Assembly: GCF_030817535.1 (NCBI RefSeq)
Contig: NZ_JAUSZL010000002.1
Span: forward strand, 1,426,001-1,490,000
Reading direction: 5' to 3'
Length of the DNA stretch: 64,000 bases
Source: Streptomyces sp. V3I8
GTDB lineage: Bacteria; Actinomycetota; Actinomycetes; Streptomycetales; Streptomycetaceae
The position numbers and the translations under genes were made by a program. Shown piece by piece: positions 1 through 8,755 of the stretch. Each line of letters starts with the position of its first letter. Position 1 is the stretch's first letter. Under the pieces are notes generated by a model that worked only from the letters and a program-made list of their open reading frames with translations, was not told the origin of the DNA and made no database searches.

Positions 1-1
1 C

Positions 2-583
2 GTGGCGGCCCTGAGCGGCCGCTTCTACGACCGTTTCGGCCCGCGTCCGCTGGTGGTTCCCGGTGCGATCGTCTGGCTGGCCGTCCTGTGGTTCCTCAGC
101 CGGGTGGACGAGAGCACGAGCGTGATCACGTTGATCCTCGCGTGGCTGGTGTTCACCAGCGCGATGGCTGCGATGTGGGCGCCGCTCACCACCAGTGCGA
201 TGGGCGCCCTGCGCACCGAGCTCTACCCGCACGGCACCGCGGCCTTCGCCACCGTCCAGCAGCTCGCCGGTGCCGGTTTCGGCGCGGTGTTCATCTCGGC
301 CTACACCATCGGCTCCGGCGCCCGGGACGCCGGTGTGCTCACCACGGCGCAGGCCGAGTCCGCCGGACAGGCGGCCTTCCTCACCGCCTGGGCCATCGGC
401 CTGCTCGTGCTGGCGGGCGCCCTCTTCATCGGCCGGACACCGGCTCCGGCTGCCGACGGGACAGCCGCCGACGGGGCGGCCGCTGCCGAGCCGGGGCCGG
501 TCAGCGACGAGACCGTCGGCGGCGAGACGGCAAGCGGCGCGTCGGCCACCGCCGAAGCGGTCTGCAAGGCGGGGGCCCGGTGA
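2..583 (+). CDS. MFS transporter, C-terminal part (5' end outside window)
   Basis: C-terminal part of a major facilitator superfamily drug/solute exporter in the cytoplasmic membrane. The visible 193 residues start with a loop of GRFYDRFGPRP type, the conserved G-x3-DR-x-G-x-RP signature between helices. About four hydrophobic segments follow (near residues 16-32, 40-59, 90-105 and 125-145) and then an Ala/Gly/Glu-rich cytoplasmic tail. The frame is open to the window edge, so the true start lies upstream; DHA2-type exporters normally have about 450-500 residues. Its TGA stop overlaps the GTG start of the next gene (GTGA at 580-583), so the two are probably translationally coupled and may act on the same compound. 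Substrate unknown. Confidence 0.8.
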   Translation: MAALSGRFYDRFGPRPLVVPGAIVWLAVLWFLSRVDESTSVITLILAWLVFTSAMAAMWAPLTTSAMGALRTELYPHGTAAFATVQQLAGAGFGAVFISAYTIGSGARDAGVLTTAQAESAGQAAFLTAWAIGLLVLAGALFIGRTPAPAADGTAADGAAAAEPGPVSDETVGGETASGASATAEAVCKAGAR

Positions 584-1920
584 CCGCGGACAGGAAGCTC
601 GTCCTGGGGATGGGGCTGATCGATGGATACGGTGGCCTGCACGGCGCCTGGCGTGCCCCGCACGTGGACCCCGGGACCTACGCCGACGTCGATGCCACCG
701 TGCGTCATGCGAGAGCTGCCGAACGCGGCAAGTTCGCCTTCCTCTTCACTCCCGACTTCCCCGCCGTACGCGGCGACGTCGAGCACTCCACGATCAGCAA
801 CCTCATGGACCCGCTCATCCAGCTGACCGCCGTCGCACGCGAGACGACGAACATCGGCTTCGTCGCGACCGGGTCGACGACGTTCCAGGAACCGTTCAAC
901 ACGGCACGCCAGTTCAAGGCCCTGGACGTGGTGAGCCATGGGCGCGCAGGCTGGAACGCGGTGACGACCAGTGACCCTGCTGTCGCTGCCAACTACGGAC
1001 GGCCCGTCGCCGACCGCGCCGAGCGTTACCAACGGGCGCACGAGGCGATTCAGATCGTCCAGGCGCTGTGGGGCAGCTGGCACGAAGACGCGTGGATCAA
1101 GGACCAGGCAGCGAACCGCTTCATCGACCCGACGAAACTGCAGCCCGTCAACCTGCAGGGCCAGTACGTCGCTTCGCGGGGCCCCCTGGCGATCCCACCG
1201 TCGGAACAGGGCCAGCCCGTCGTCTTCACGTCCGGCGGCCCCAGCCCGCACCTCCTGTCGATCGCGGGCCGCTACGCGAGCGGCTTCATCGCCGAGGTGT
1301 GGACGATCGAGGAGGCGCGCGCCCAGCGCGAACTCGTGCGGAACGCGGCACGCGAAGCCGGCCGCGACCCCGACGAGATCAAGTACATCGCCGGCATCAT
1401 GACCACCGTCGCGCCGACCGTGCGCGAGGGCCTCGACCGTCGCCTGACATACTCGGACGACGTCATCGAGGCCCGTCTGCCCCACCTCGGCGCGATGCTC
1501 GGAATCCATATCCACCCGGACCGGTTCGACGAACCTCTCACGCCGGATCAGCTGGCGTCCGCGCACGCCTCACCGCGGGACCCGCGCTCCTCGAACGCTC
1601 TGGCGGTGGCACGCCAGGGGTGGTCCCCGCGCGACGTTCTCGCCCATGGCGTGATCGACTTCCATCCCACCGTCGTGGGCCCGGGCGAGCTCCACGCCGA
1701 CCACCTTCAGGAGTGGTTCGAGGCGGGAGCCGCCGACGGCTTCTGGGTGACACCCGACATCTACGAGGACGGCATCGACGCATTCGTCGACGAGGTGGTG
1801 CCGATCCTGCAGGAACGCGGTATCTATCCCACCGAGTACCCGGGCACGACCCTGCGCGAGAACCTCGGCATCCCGCACCAGTACGGACCCGACCCCCGCA
1901 TCACCGCAGCCGAGCGGTAA
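580..1920 (+). CDS. LLM-class flavin-dependent monooxygenase (NtaA/SnaA/DszA-like)
   Basis: 446-residue cytoplasmic monooxygenase of the bacterial-luciferase fold, expected to use FMNH2 and O2 from a separate flavin reductase. The family signature is visible as GRAGWNAVT followed by AANYG at about residues 126-145, as in nitrilotriacetate and dibenzothiophene-sulfone monooxygenases. The N-terminal strand carries a glycine-rich LGMGLIDGYG stretch. The GTG start at 580 is chosen because it overlaps the upstream stop (GTGA); a longer in-frame reading to base 88 runs antiparallel to sense through the MFS gene and is spurious. The neighbours (exporter before, nitroreductase after) suggest a small xenobiotic or sulfur/nitrogen-compound operon. 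The substrate cannot be read from the sequence. Confidence 0.88.
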   Translation: MTADRKLVLGMGLIDGYGGLHGAWRAPHVDPGTYADVDATVRHARAAERGKFAFLFTPDFPAVRGDVEHSTISNLMDPLIQLTAVARETTNIGFVATGSTTFQEPFNTARQFKALDVVSHGRAGWNAVTTSDPAVAANYGRPVADRAERYQRAHEAIQIVQALWGSWHEDAWIKDQAANRFIDPTKLQPVNLQGQYVASRGPLAIPPSEQGQPVVFTSGGPSPHLLSIAGRYASGFIAEVWTIEEARAQRELVRNAAREAGRDPDEIKYIAGIMTTVAPTVREGLDRRLTYSDDVIEARLPHLGAMLGIHIHPDRFDEPLTPDQLASAHASPRDPRSSNALAVARQGWSPRDVLAHGVIDFHPTVVGPGELHADHLQEWFEAGAADGFWVTPDIYEDGIDAFVDEVVPILQERGIYPTEYPGTTLRENLGIPHQYGPDPRITAAER

Positions 1921-2083
1921 CTGGCTGACGCTGTCGCAGATCTTGGTTGAACGGCCTCGTGGGAGATCATCAGGCTGAATCGACGGTCCGCGAAGAAATG
2001 GTGTGCCGGGCTCGGACGCAGCCAACACCCCGTGAGGCACCACCGTGTCCAGGAAAAACGGACCACTCCCGAAAGGAATTGTT

Positions 2084-2791
2084 GTGCCCGCCACAGCTTC
2101 GCCGATCACTGACATCGTGCGCTCCCGGTACTCCGTCCGGAAGTTCCACCCCACCCCGCTGTCCCCGTCGGACATCCGCGGCGTACTGGAAGACGCCCAG
2201 GCCGCCCCGTCGAACTGCAACACACAGCCCTGGACGGTGCACGTCGTCTCGGGCGCGGCACGCGACGCCCTGAGCAAGGAACTACTCAAGGCCGACGAGG
2301 AGAAGCGGTTCACTCCCGACTTCTCCTTCAGCTACGACGACTTCGGCAAGGGCCCCTACCTCGACCGGGCCCACGAGCACGCCGCGACCGTCTACCAGTC
2401 CGTGGGAATATCCCGCTCGGACCAGGCGTCAAGGTACGCGCATGCCCGAGAGAACCTGGAATTCTTCGGCGCCCCCCACGCCGCTTTCCTCTTCATGCCG
2501 GCGTTCGGCGACGGGGTGCGGGCGGCCGGGGACATCGGCATGTACGCACAGAACCTCCTGCTCTCGCTCACCGCCCGGGGGTTCGGCGGCATCCCGCAGA
2601 CCATGCTCGGGCAGTACGCCGACACCGTCCGCGAGTTCCTGGACGTTCCCAGGGAACTCAAGCTCCTGTTCGGCATCTCCTTCGGCACCGCCGACCTTTC
2701 TGCTCCGGTGAACGGCTTCCACATGGGACGCGTCCCGCTGGAGCAGAGCGTCGTCCTGCACGACACCCCCGGAGTACTGGAAGAGGAGTAA
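2084..2791 (+). CDS. Nitroreductase family protein
   Basis: 235-residue FMN-dependent NAD(P)H oxidoreductase of the nitroreductase superfamily. The N-terminal FMN-phosphate motif RSRYSVRKF is at about residues 14-22, followed by AAPSNCNTQPW, which binds the flavin. The C-terminal half has the dimer-interface pattern GMYAQNLLLSLTARGFGGIPQ. The GTG at 2084 is preferred over an in-frame GTG at 2045 because GAAAGGA lies six bases upstream. It lies 163 bp after the flavin monooxygenase on the same strand. It could reduce nitroaromatics or quinones, or supply reduced flavin to that monooxygenase; the second role is inference from position only. Confidence 0.88.
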   Translation: MPATASPITDIVRSRYSVRKFHPTPLSPSDIRGVLEDAQAAPSNCNTQPWTVHVVSGAARDALSKELLKADEEKRFTPDFSFSYDDFGKGPYLDRAHEHAATVYQSVGISRSDQASRYAHARENLEFFGAPHAAFLFMPAFGDGVRAAGDIGMYAQNLLLSLTARGFGGIPQTMLGQYADTVREFLDVPRELKLLFGISFGTADLSAPVNGFHMGRVPLEQSVVLHDTPGVLEEE

Positions 2792-2794
2792 TCC

Positions 2795-2814
2795 CCCCGC
2801 CCGCCGGGGCGGGG
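2795..2814 (+). terminator. Hairpin terminator after nitroreductase gene
   Basis: An 8-bp GC stem (CCCCGCCC / GGGCGGGG) with a 4-base loop begins three bases after the nitroreductase stop. There is no U-run, as is usual for Streptomyces terminators. Confidence 0.5.
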
Positions 2815-2910
2815 AACGCGGGCCGTGTGCGCGTGGTCGGGGTGGCTGCGATTCGGCATGACGGCCGTGTGCCTGGGTTTCCTGGGCGTGGGCCGTCGAG
2901 GCCGGAACGG

Positions 2911-3131
2911 TGAATTATCGGCTCGATCACCGTTTTGGTGAGCGACGCCGGGCGGTCCTTGTTGCCGCGCCGGTGCCCGGCGAGCAGTGACAGCTCCACC
3001 GGCGTCCGCGTCGACCCGTCCGTGCACACCAACGCGTCGGCCACCTCGAAGAGTGCGTCGGCCGGGGCGGCCGCCCCGGCGGTCGCCCGCGCGGACAAGC
3101 ACCCGTAGAAGGCCGTCCGAAAGCGGGACAG
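2911..3131 (-). pseudogene. Transposase N-terminal fragment (DDE, Streptomyces IS type)
   Basis: On the minus strand a frame opens after a TAA at 3132-3134 and reads LSRFRTAFYGCLSAR, then ADALFEVADALVCTDG and LLAGHRRGN. This resembles the first 50-60 residues of a DDE transposase family common in Streptomyces, whose proteins begin with F-R-R-x-F-Y-x-C-L followed by ADALFEL and HRRGHG. The frame has no good start codon and loses similarity after about 60 residues, and no catalytic DDE residues are present. It is therefore a decayed insertion-sequence remnant. No intact terminal inverted repeats were found. The assignment is from memory of the family, not from a search. Confidence 0.45.
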
Positions 3132-3519
3132 TTACGCGGAAGCGTCACGCCCGCCGCCCAGCGGCAGCACACTCATCCCCACGGCCTTCCTTGTGAACAC
3201 CGTTGTCTCGTAGCAGAGTTCAGGATCATGGGGAAGGCCGTCCTTCTGCCCTGCGATCACTCGAAAGAGTGACAGCACAGCCGGGCCCGACCTTGAGGAA
3301 CGAGGTGAACGTCAGCGGAGCGGCTCGTGCTCGTTGAGGACATCGGGGGTGTCAGGTCGTCTGATTCCGCTATGGGGGAACCGCGGCCGCTTGTGACGCC
3401 CGGCTTTACGTCCCCTGCGTTCCGGCCGCGTGCAACTGCTCCGCTGCCACCGTCGTGGCTCTGTGAAGTCCTGGGAATCTTGTGGGTGTTCACGGCCGGG
3501 TCCGCTTACGCTGAGTGAT

Positions 3520-3687
3520 GTGTCTGCACCGAAACTTCACCACTATGTGCTTCAGAGCTACCTGGCGCGATTCGGGCGAGGCGAGATGGTCAGGGTGAGG
3601 CGCCGGTGCCCGCCGAAGACGCATCTCGCCAACGTCAAGAACATTGCCGCCGAGACCGGCTTCCCGCGTTCAAGACCGGCGACGCCA
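3520..3687 (+). pseudogene. DUF4238 family N-terminal fragment
   Basis: A GTG at 3520 opens a frame reading APKLHHYVLQSYLARFG and then HLANVKNIAAETGF. This matches the conserved N-terminus of DUF4238 proteins (HHYVPQFYLRRF ... KNVAAE-x-GFY). Full members have about 250-350 residues; here the similarity ends after roughly 55 codons, and the frame continues without family features into the attachment repeat. It lies directly outside the left end of the CRISPR island. It is probably a gene cut by an earlier integration or deletion at the same tRNA site. Confidence 0.5.
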
Positions 3688-3713
3688 TACCGTACGACGA
3701 CTACTGAGCGCCT

Positions 3714-3795
3714 GATGCTGTCAGGGATCTTGTCTCCTGCGAGCCGGACGGGTACCACCTTGCCCCCTGGCGTGACCAAGATCCCCGACAGCATC
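3714..3795. repeat. 19-bp imperfect inverted repeat beside the left attachment site
   Basis: Bases 3714-3732 (GATGCTGTCAGGGATCTTG) are the reverse complement of 3777-3795 with one mismatch, separated by 44 bp. The right arm ends six bases before the 98-bp direct repeat. It could be the ends of a tiny mobile element, a transcription stop or a recombinase site; nothing in it codes. Confidence 0.55.
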
Positions 3796-3800
3796 AACAT

Positions 3801-3898
3801 GTCAGAGGGCCCGCCGGATTCCTCCGGCGGGCCCTCTGACATGCGACTGTCTCCAGTCGGGACGACAGGATTTGAACCTGCGACCCCTTGACCCCCAG
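3801..3898. repeat. Left attachment site: 98-bp direct repeat with partial tRNA-Pro
   Basis: Identical over 98 bp to 22382-22479. It contains an 18-bp-stem hairpin (3801-3840) and the last 42 bases of tRNA-Pro (3857-3898, minus strand), ending within the anticodon loop. From base 3899 the sequence diverges into island DNA. It cannot fold as a tRNA because the 5' half is missing. Reconstruction implies that the uninterrupted chromosome joined 3898 directly to 22480. Confidence 0.92.
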
Positions 3899-4054
3899 GA
3901 GTAGGGGTTATCCCTTTTGTCTGCACATACGGCCAGAAAGCAGGAAGCAAAGCGTGCTGTTCCGCGCGTACCGTTCAGGCGCGGGCACCGTGTGGTCCCC
4001 AACTGGTCCCCATGCGCATGTCGGTGACGCGCGTGTCCAACGCCCTCAACCGGG

Positions 4055-6283
4055 TCAAGAGACCGGCTCGCCAGGACCCGTCACGGTGTGAGACCTTGCG
4101 ACCTTGCGCCTGAACTCGCGGACGGTGTCCTGCCATTGCCAGGAATCGCTCCCGTGCCACTCCTCCTCGTCGACCGGCTGCCAGGCTGCCAGTTCCTCCA
4201 GGTGAGTGATCATCGTGGAGGCGTCGGTGCCGGAGATTCCGCCCTTGCCGTCGAGCGTCCGTTTGATGTTGTGCAGGCGGTGAGCGGCTCGGTAGTAGGA
4301 CTGCTGGGAGTCGGTGAGTCTGCGCAGGGCGTAGCCACCACATTTGCTGCACCAGTCGAAGTCGGTGCGCGCCATGAGGTCGGCGACTGTGAGGAGGTCG
4401 TCGCTGGCCACCACGGCGCGTTCGTGGGCATGCCGGCACAGCGGCGAGTGGCCCTTGCCCTCGATCAGAGGGTTGGCGTTGGTGGTGTAGAGCTGGACTG
4501 CGGCCAGAGGACCCAAGGGGAGTCCGCTGCCGCTTCGCCACCGGTCACTGCCGGGCTGCCGGAAAGGCGCGAAGTCGAGGTGGTCCTCCGCGAGCAGGCC
4601 GTGCCATACCGCCACGGGCAGTCCGCCGGGCCGGTCGGTGTCCAGGCTCCGCAGGTCGTGCGCGCCGCGCGCCAGAGCGAGCAGGCGCAGATTCAAGTTG
4701 CGGTCCTCGGTGCCATAGGTGTGGCGGAGGGTCCGGCGTCCGCCTTCAGCAAGCCCCAGGCTTGCACCGAAATATGGATCATGGACGTGCTGCCGAGCAT
4801 CACGTACCTCGGGCTCGGGACTGCTACCCGCCGGCTTCTCCAGGCCGATCACGCTTGCGGGCAGGTCACTGGCTCCTGCGATGAGAACGCCCAGCCACCC
4901 CTTGGCCAGCCGTCTCTCGATGGTGTCCAGAGGCAGGACTTCCGCTCCCCCGCTCGCCGAGAAGACCAGGTACAGCTGGTCGGCGCCGTGCACAAATGTG
5001 CGCAGCGCACGGATGTGATCGTGGGTGACAGGTCGTCGGTCGAAGACCGAGGTGTCGTCGAAGATGCCCGGACCAATGGTGTCTGGCTGACGTGGCGGAA
5101 CACCGTCGTGCTCGGACAGATCCGCGGTCCCGTCGACTGGTCTGCAAGGGAGGTCGCTTGCAGGGCCAAGGAGCCGTTCGGCGACGGGATCGGGAACCTC
5201 CAGTGTCAGGACGCGGCTGCTCAAGTCAGTATCGACGGTCCACGTGACCAGCGCACCGACCGTCCACGCGTCCAGCCCCTCCAGGAAGTCCCGCCCTTCA
5301 TGATGTGGCGTGATGGCGGGCGCTTGCGGCACGTGCGCCGTCAGCCGACGCGCCGGAATCCGGTCCGCCGACTTCGCTGCCGCGCGGGCCAGTTCCTCCC
5401 AGGACTCAACGAGGCGCGCCGCCTCGGCCCGGGCCGCGTCGTAGCCCTTCCGATTGCTGCGGATGCTTTGCACGATCTCGTACGAGAGGTAGGCGCGCGC
5501 CTTCGGCCCTTCCCAGGATTGTCCGGCCGCGTTCTGCCACCGGCGCCACAAATCCGCGAGGGCCGCAGACACCTGGCTGTTGCCACCGAGCACCGCGAAG
5601 GCCGGGGCCGTGCACGGAAGCTCGGGCATGGGAAGAGTCGTTGCGGCAGCAGCCACAACAAGCTCCTCCGGGTCGGCGAACCGGGCGGCCTGGGCCCGTA
5701 GCGTCTCCACATATCGCATCTTGGCCGTCAGCGACGGCTTGGCCCACTCCTCCAGCCAGCCAAAGTGGGCGAGGACGGTCTGGGCCCGATACAGGCTCCC
5801 TCCCGCATCGCGCCAATGGGAGAAGATCAGGTCCCGCAGACGTTCGGCGTCCTCACGTGCCTCTCGAAGCGACGCGCCGCCTTCCACCTCCTCGCCATCG
5901 CCATCACCATCAGGATCCTGTTCAGCACGAAGAAGGACAGCGGCCTTCCGCGCCTCCTCGTCGGTCCAGCATTCGTCCTCGTCCGGCTCCGTGTAGGACT
6001 GCAACTGGTACAACAGGCCCGTCCCACCCAGAGCCCCCAGGAACATGCCCAGCCCGGTAGTCGGCCGGCCCCAGACACCCCATGCGGCGCACCGCGAGCA
6101 GAGCCGTCGCATCGTCGTCGCCTCCATCAGCACGTCGACCGTTCTCACATCGGACGTACGCAGCTGCCCACACTGCCTGACCACATGCAGCTTGGCCGCT
6201 TTGCCCTTGGCCGAATACACCGTGACCAACGAGCCCTCGAACGGCCCGAGTGGAACGTCAGCTATGGACAGCTCGCCACCCAT
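4055..6283 (-). CDS. Uncharacterised island protein with duplicated H-C/CxxC motifs
   Basis: 742 residues; no family recognised. A short module occurs at both ends. Near the N-terminus TVYSAKGKAAKLH leads to H33, C38, C62 and C65 (H-x4-C, then C-x2-C). Near the C-terminus VQLYTTNANPLIEGKGH leads to H-x3-C and then CSKC at about 646-649. Both begin with a V-x-x-Y strand and have 23-28 residues between the pairs, as expected of duplicated zinc-binding ribbons. Between them lie an acidic stretch (DPDGDGDGEEVEGG), Ala/Arg-rich helices and a beta-rich part. There is no nuclease, helicase, kinase or protease signature. The ATG at 6283 follows GGGGGGA; an ATG at 6295 and a longer form to 6343 are possible. 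It is the only gene between the left attachment site and array 1, and reads away from the array. A defence or accessory role is suggested only by its location. Confidence 0.8.
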   Translation of the reverse strand: MGGELSIADVPLGPFEGSLVTVYSAKGKAAKLHVVRQCGQLRTSDVRTVDVLMEATTMRRLCSRCAAWGVWGRPTTGLGMFLGALGGTGLLYQLQSYTEPDEDECWTDEEARKAAVLLRAEQDPDGDGDGEEVEGGASLREAREDAERLRDLIFSHWRDAGGSLYRAQTVLAHFGWLEEWAKPSLTAKMRYVETLRAQAARFADPEELVVAAAATTLPMPELPCTAPAFAVLGGNSQVSAALADLWRRWQNAAGQSWEGPKARAYLSYEIVQSIRSNRKGYDAARAEAARLVESWEELARAAAKSADRIPARRLTAHVPQAPAITPHHEGRDFLEGLDAWTVGALVTWTVDTDLSSRVLTLEVPDPVAERLLGPASDLPCRPVDGTADLSEHDGVPPRQPDTIGPGIFDDTSVFDRRPVTHDHIRALRTFVHGADQLYLVFSASGGAEVLPLDTIERRLAKGWLGVLIAGASDLPASVIGLEKPAGSSPEPEVRDARQHVHDPYFGASLGLAEGGRRTLRHTYGTEDRNLNLRLLALARGAHDLRSLDTDRPGGLPVAVWHGLLAEDHLDFAPFRQPGSDRWRSGSGLPLGPLAAVQLYTTNANPLIEGKGHSPLCRHAHERAVVASDDLLTVADLMARTDFDWCSKCGGYALRRLTDSQQSYYRAAHRLHNIKRTLDGKGGISGTDASTMITHLEELAAWQPVDEEEWHGSDSWQWQDTVREFRRKVARSHTVTGPGEPVS

Positions 6284-6752
6284 AAGTCCCCCCATCCCGC
6301 TTTCTCGAAGACTAGAGCCCGACAACACCCTCACCCCTTCCAAACGTCAAAACGGCCTCCACCGAACGACGCCGCCTCGCCACTTACGTGCTCTTCGTCA
6401 CCACCGACATCGCAAGGCCACTACGTGTAGCGGGCACTGGTCCCCGGACCCACGCCGCACCATCACCCGCACCTCTGTGCGGGCTCGGGTCACGCGACCC
6501 CACTGCACGAACGTGACCTCAATGGCAAAGCACCGATAGGCGCTGGCGCAGACAAGAAGACCGCAACGTCCAACAACGAACGCAGACAATGATCAGGAGA
6601 AGCGCCGGTTTGGCCAACCGGTGATCCCGTGTTACAAGCACCAGGCATACCAGCCATCACGGATACCCCTGAGCCGAATAGGGCAGGCGCCTTCTAAACG
6701 CCTGCTCTATCTCGAACATCCAACACTGATACCTCGACACGTCAGGTAGTCC
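6284..6752. other. Gene-free stretch upstream of the unknown protein
   Basis: No coding frame is convincing here. It should hold the promoter of the minus-strand unknown protein. A near-palindrome, CCGGTTTGGCCAACCGG, lies at 6605-6621 and a CRISPR-trailing hairpin at 6678-6710. The palindrome resembles a longer one at 20583-20603 at the other end of the island. Confidence 0.5.
6678..6710 (-). terminator. Hairpin beyond the distal end of CRISPR array 1
   Basis: Arms ATAGGGCAGGCG and CGCCTGCTCTAT pair over 12 bases with one mismatch around a 9-base loop. It lies 43 bp beyond the last, degenerate repeat in the direction of array transcription, so it is a plausible end of the pre-crRNA. Confidence 0.5.
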
Positions 6753-8428
6753 GAAGAATCCCCGCAGGCGCGGGGGCGGCCACCTCCCCAGACGTGGCAG
6801 TCCTACGACACCGGAGGGTCCCCGCGGGCGCGGGATCGACTTCGGCACGACCAGGTTGAGGGTCTCCAGGGTCGGAGGATCCCCGCGGGCGCGGGGTCGA
6901 CCAGACCACCCCGCCGACCGTCACCGCAGGCGCCGGAGGATCCCCGCGGGCGCGGGGTCGACGGCTTGCCACGGGTAGGCGTCCAGGTCACCGTGCGGAG
7001 GATCCCCGCGGGCGCGGGGTCGACACCCTGTACTCCGCCCAATGCTGATCTCACACAGGAAGATCCCCGCAGGCGCGGGGTCGACGGTCATGCGGATGGC
7101 CACGTAGTCGACACCCTCGGAAGATCCCCGCGGGCGCGGGGTCGACCTGTTCGAAGTCGAGATGGACAAGGTCAAGATCGGAAGATCCCCGCGGGCGCGG
7201 GGTCGACATGTCCAGCTCGACAAACTTGTCGGCGAACCCCGGAAGATCCCCGCGGGCGCGGGGTCGACGCGGTCCGCCAGTACATGCGGGCCCTCGTCTA
7301 CGGAAGATCCCCGCGGGCGCGGGGTCGACTGGCACCTCGCCGGGCACCTGCTCGCCAACCCCGGAAGATCCCCGCGGGCGCGGGGTCGACGCGGCCCAGC
7401 AGACCGCGGAGCAGGTTCCCAGCGGAAGATCCCCGCGGGCGCGGGGTCGACTGGAGATACGGTCGCCGGCCATGGTGCTGCTCCGGAAGATCCCCGCGGG
7501 CGCGGGGTCGACGGCGGCTACCCGTTGCAGTCCGAGGGGCGCTACTGAAGATCCCCGCGGGCGCGGGGTCGACCCGGACAACCTGCGGATGCTGCCGCCG
7601 GACTTCGGAAGATCCCCGCGGGCGCGGGGTCGACGGGTCGGGGCCGAGGGTGGCGGCGTGGATCCGCGGAAGATCCCCGCGGGCGCGGGGTCGACTCGCT
7701 GCTGGCCCTCGTGCATGACTGCGGTGGCGGAAGATCCCCGCGGGCGCGGGGTCGACGCGATGCGTCTGAGCCAATAGTGCCTCACGAGGGGAAGATCCCC
7801 GCGGGCGCGGGGTCGACCCGTCGTTCCAGCCTGCCGTGAGCGTTGTTGCGGGAAGATCCCCGCGGGCGCGGGGTCGACGGGTCGGGGTTGTAGACGAACC
7901 CCCCGAACCGGGGAAGATCCCCGCGGGCGCGGGGTCGACCGGATCGGCCCCATGATCTATTTCAACGCCTACGGAAGATCCCCGCGGGCGCGGGGTCGAC
8001 CACATCACGCAGGACTTCCCCTCGAACTGTGAGGGAAGATCCCCGCGGGCGCGGGGTCGACTGATGTGCGCGGCTGAGACTTCGGCCCGTCGAAGGAAGA
8101 TCCCCGCGGGCGCGGGGTCGACAACGGGGTCAAGGTCTTCCACTGGCTGGACGACGGAAGATCCCCGCGGGCGCGGGGTCGACCCTGGTGGATCTCCCGG
8201 TCAGTCGTATGCCCTCGGAAGATCCCCGCGGGCGCGGGGTCGACCCTGGTGGATCTCCCGGTCAGTCGTATGCCCTCGGAAGATCCCCGCGGGCGCGGGG
8301 TCGACTGCGGCCCCCGAACCCCCCTGCGCCGCCCCCGAAGGAAGATCCCCGCGGGCGCGGGGTCGACCGACCACAAGACGATCACCAGTCTGATCAGGGA
8401 GGAAGATCCCCGCGGGCGCGGGGTCGAC
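6753..8428 (-). CRISPR. CRISPR array 1, type I-E: 28 repeats, 27 spacers
   Basis: 28-bp repeats at a 61-bp period with 33-bp spacers (two intervals are 62 bp). Read in the transcribed (minus) direction, the repeat starts GTCGA, contains the palindrome CCCCGCGCCCGCGGGG and ends ATCTTCC. The base after it is almost always G, as in the PAM-derived 29th base of type I-E repeats. The leader is on the right (8429 on), next to cas2. The five distal repeats are variants (6753 badly decayed; 6813, 6874, 6935 and 6997 have GGAGG instead of GGAAG on the plus strand), which marks the old end. Two adjacent leader-proximal spacers (8184-8216 and 8245-8277) are identical. No spacer matches the rest of the window by eye. 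Confidence 0.98.
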
Positions 8429-8490
8429 ACTTTCTGAGCTGGGGCTTTACCGGGCGGGGCGGCTGTTTTCATTCAGTTGCTTTTTGGGGC
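8429..8490 (-). promoter_or_regulatory. Leader of CRISPR array 1
   Basis: About 60 bp next to the newest repeat are nearly identical to 19809-19869 beside array 2, including CTGAGCTGGG, CTTTACCGGG and GCTGTTTTCATTCAGTTG. Conservation at two loci shows this is the functional leader, where new spacers enter and probably where the transcript begins or passes. It overlaps the last codons and stop of cas2 (8447-8449). Confidence 0.85.
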
Positions 8491-8755
8491 GGGCTGAGAG
8501 GATCAGTCCGTCGAAGTCGACGGGTTGCCAGCGGTCGCGGCCTGCGGTGCGTGTGGCCCATCCTTGTTCGTTGGCGGCGGGTTCGATGAGGATGGCTTGG
8601 CCGTCGCCGATGCGGGTGGCCAGGAGTTCCCATAGGCGGTCGCGGATGCGGCGGCTTGGGTTGCCGACGAACACGCCGGCGCTGGCCTCGACCATCCAGC
8701 GGGTGAGGTGCCCGCGCAGTCCCTCTGGGGCGGCGATGAGAATGATGACGGTCAT
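8447..8755 (-). CDS. cas2: Cas2e, CRISPR integrase subunit
   Basis: 102 residues. Cas2 of the type I-E subtype, which forms the Cas1-Cas2 complex that captures protospacers and integrates them at the leader end of the array. The E-subtype core is clear: MTVIILIAAPEGLRGHL at the N-terminus, then GVFVGNPSRRIRDRLW, and DFDGLILSARP at about residues 78-88. The ATG at 8755 overlaps the cas1 stop (ATGA). Typical Cas2e proteins end soon after the DFDG strand. Here 12-14 extra residues (ending LNENSRPAR) are encoded inside the CRISPR leader, leaving only 18 bp between the cas2 stop and the first repeat. Confidence 0.95.
   Translation of the reverse strand: MTVIILIAAPEGLRGHLTRWMVEASAGVFVGNPSRRIRDRLWELLATRIGDGQAILIEPAANEQGWATRTAGRDRWQPVDFDGLILSARPKKQLNENSRPAR

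Noticed and set aside
88..579. N-terminal extension of the flavin monooxygenase into the MFS gene
   Set aside because: The extension is out-of-frame MFS sequence with no family similarity, and a GTGA overlap start at 580 fits.
3857..3898. Second tRNA-Pro at the left island border
   Set aside because: Only the 3' part is present; the D arm and 5' acceptor strand are missing, so it is the attachment-site copy.
6921..8472. Long open frames through CRISPR array 1 on both strands, rich in RPRARGDLP or SPRARGR repeats
   Set aside because: They are the translated 28-bp repeats. The 61-bp period and array architecture explain them completely.
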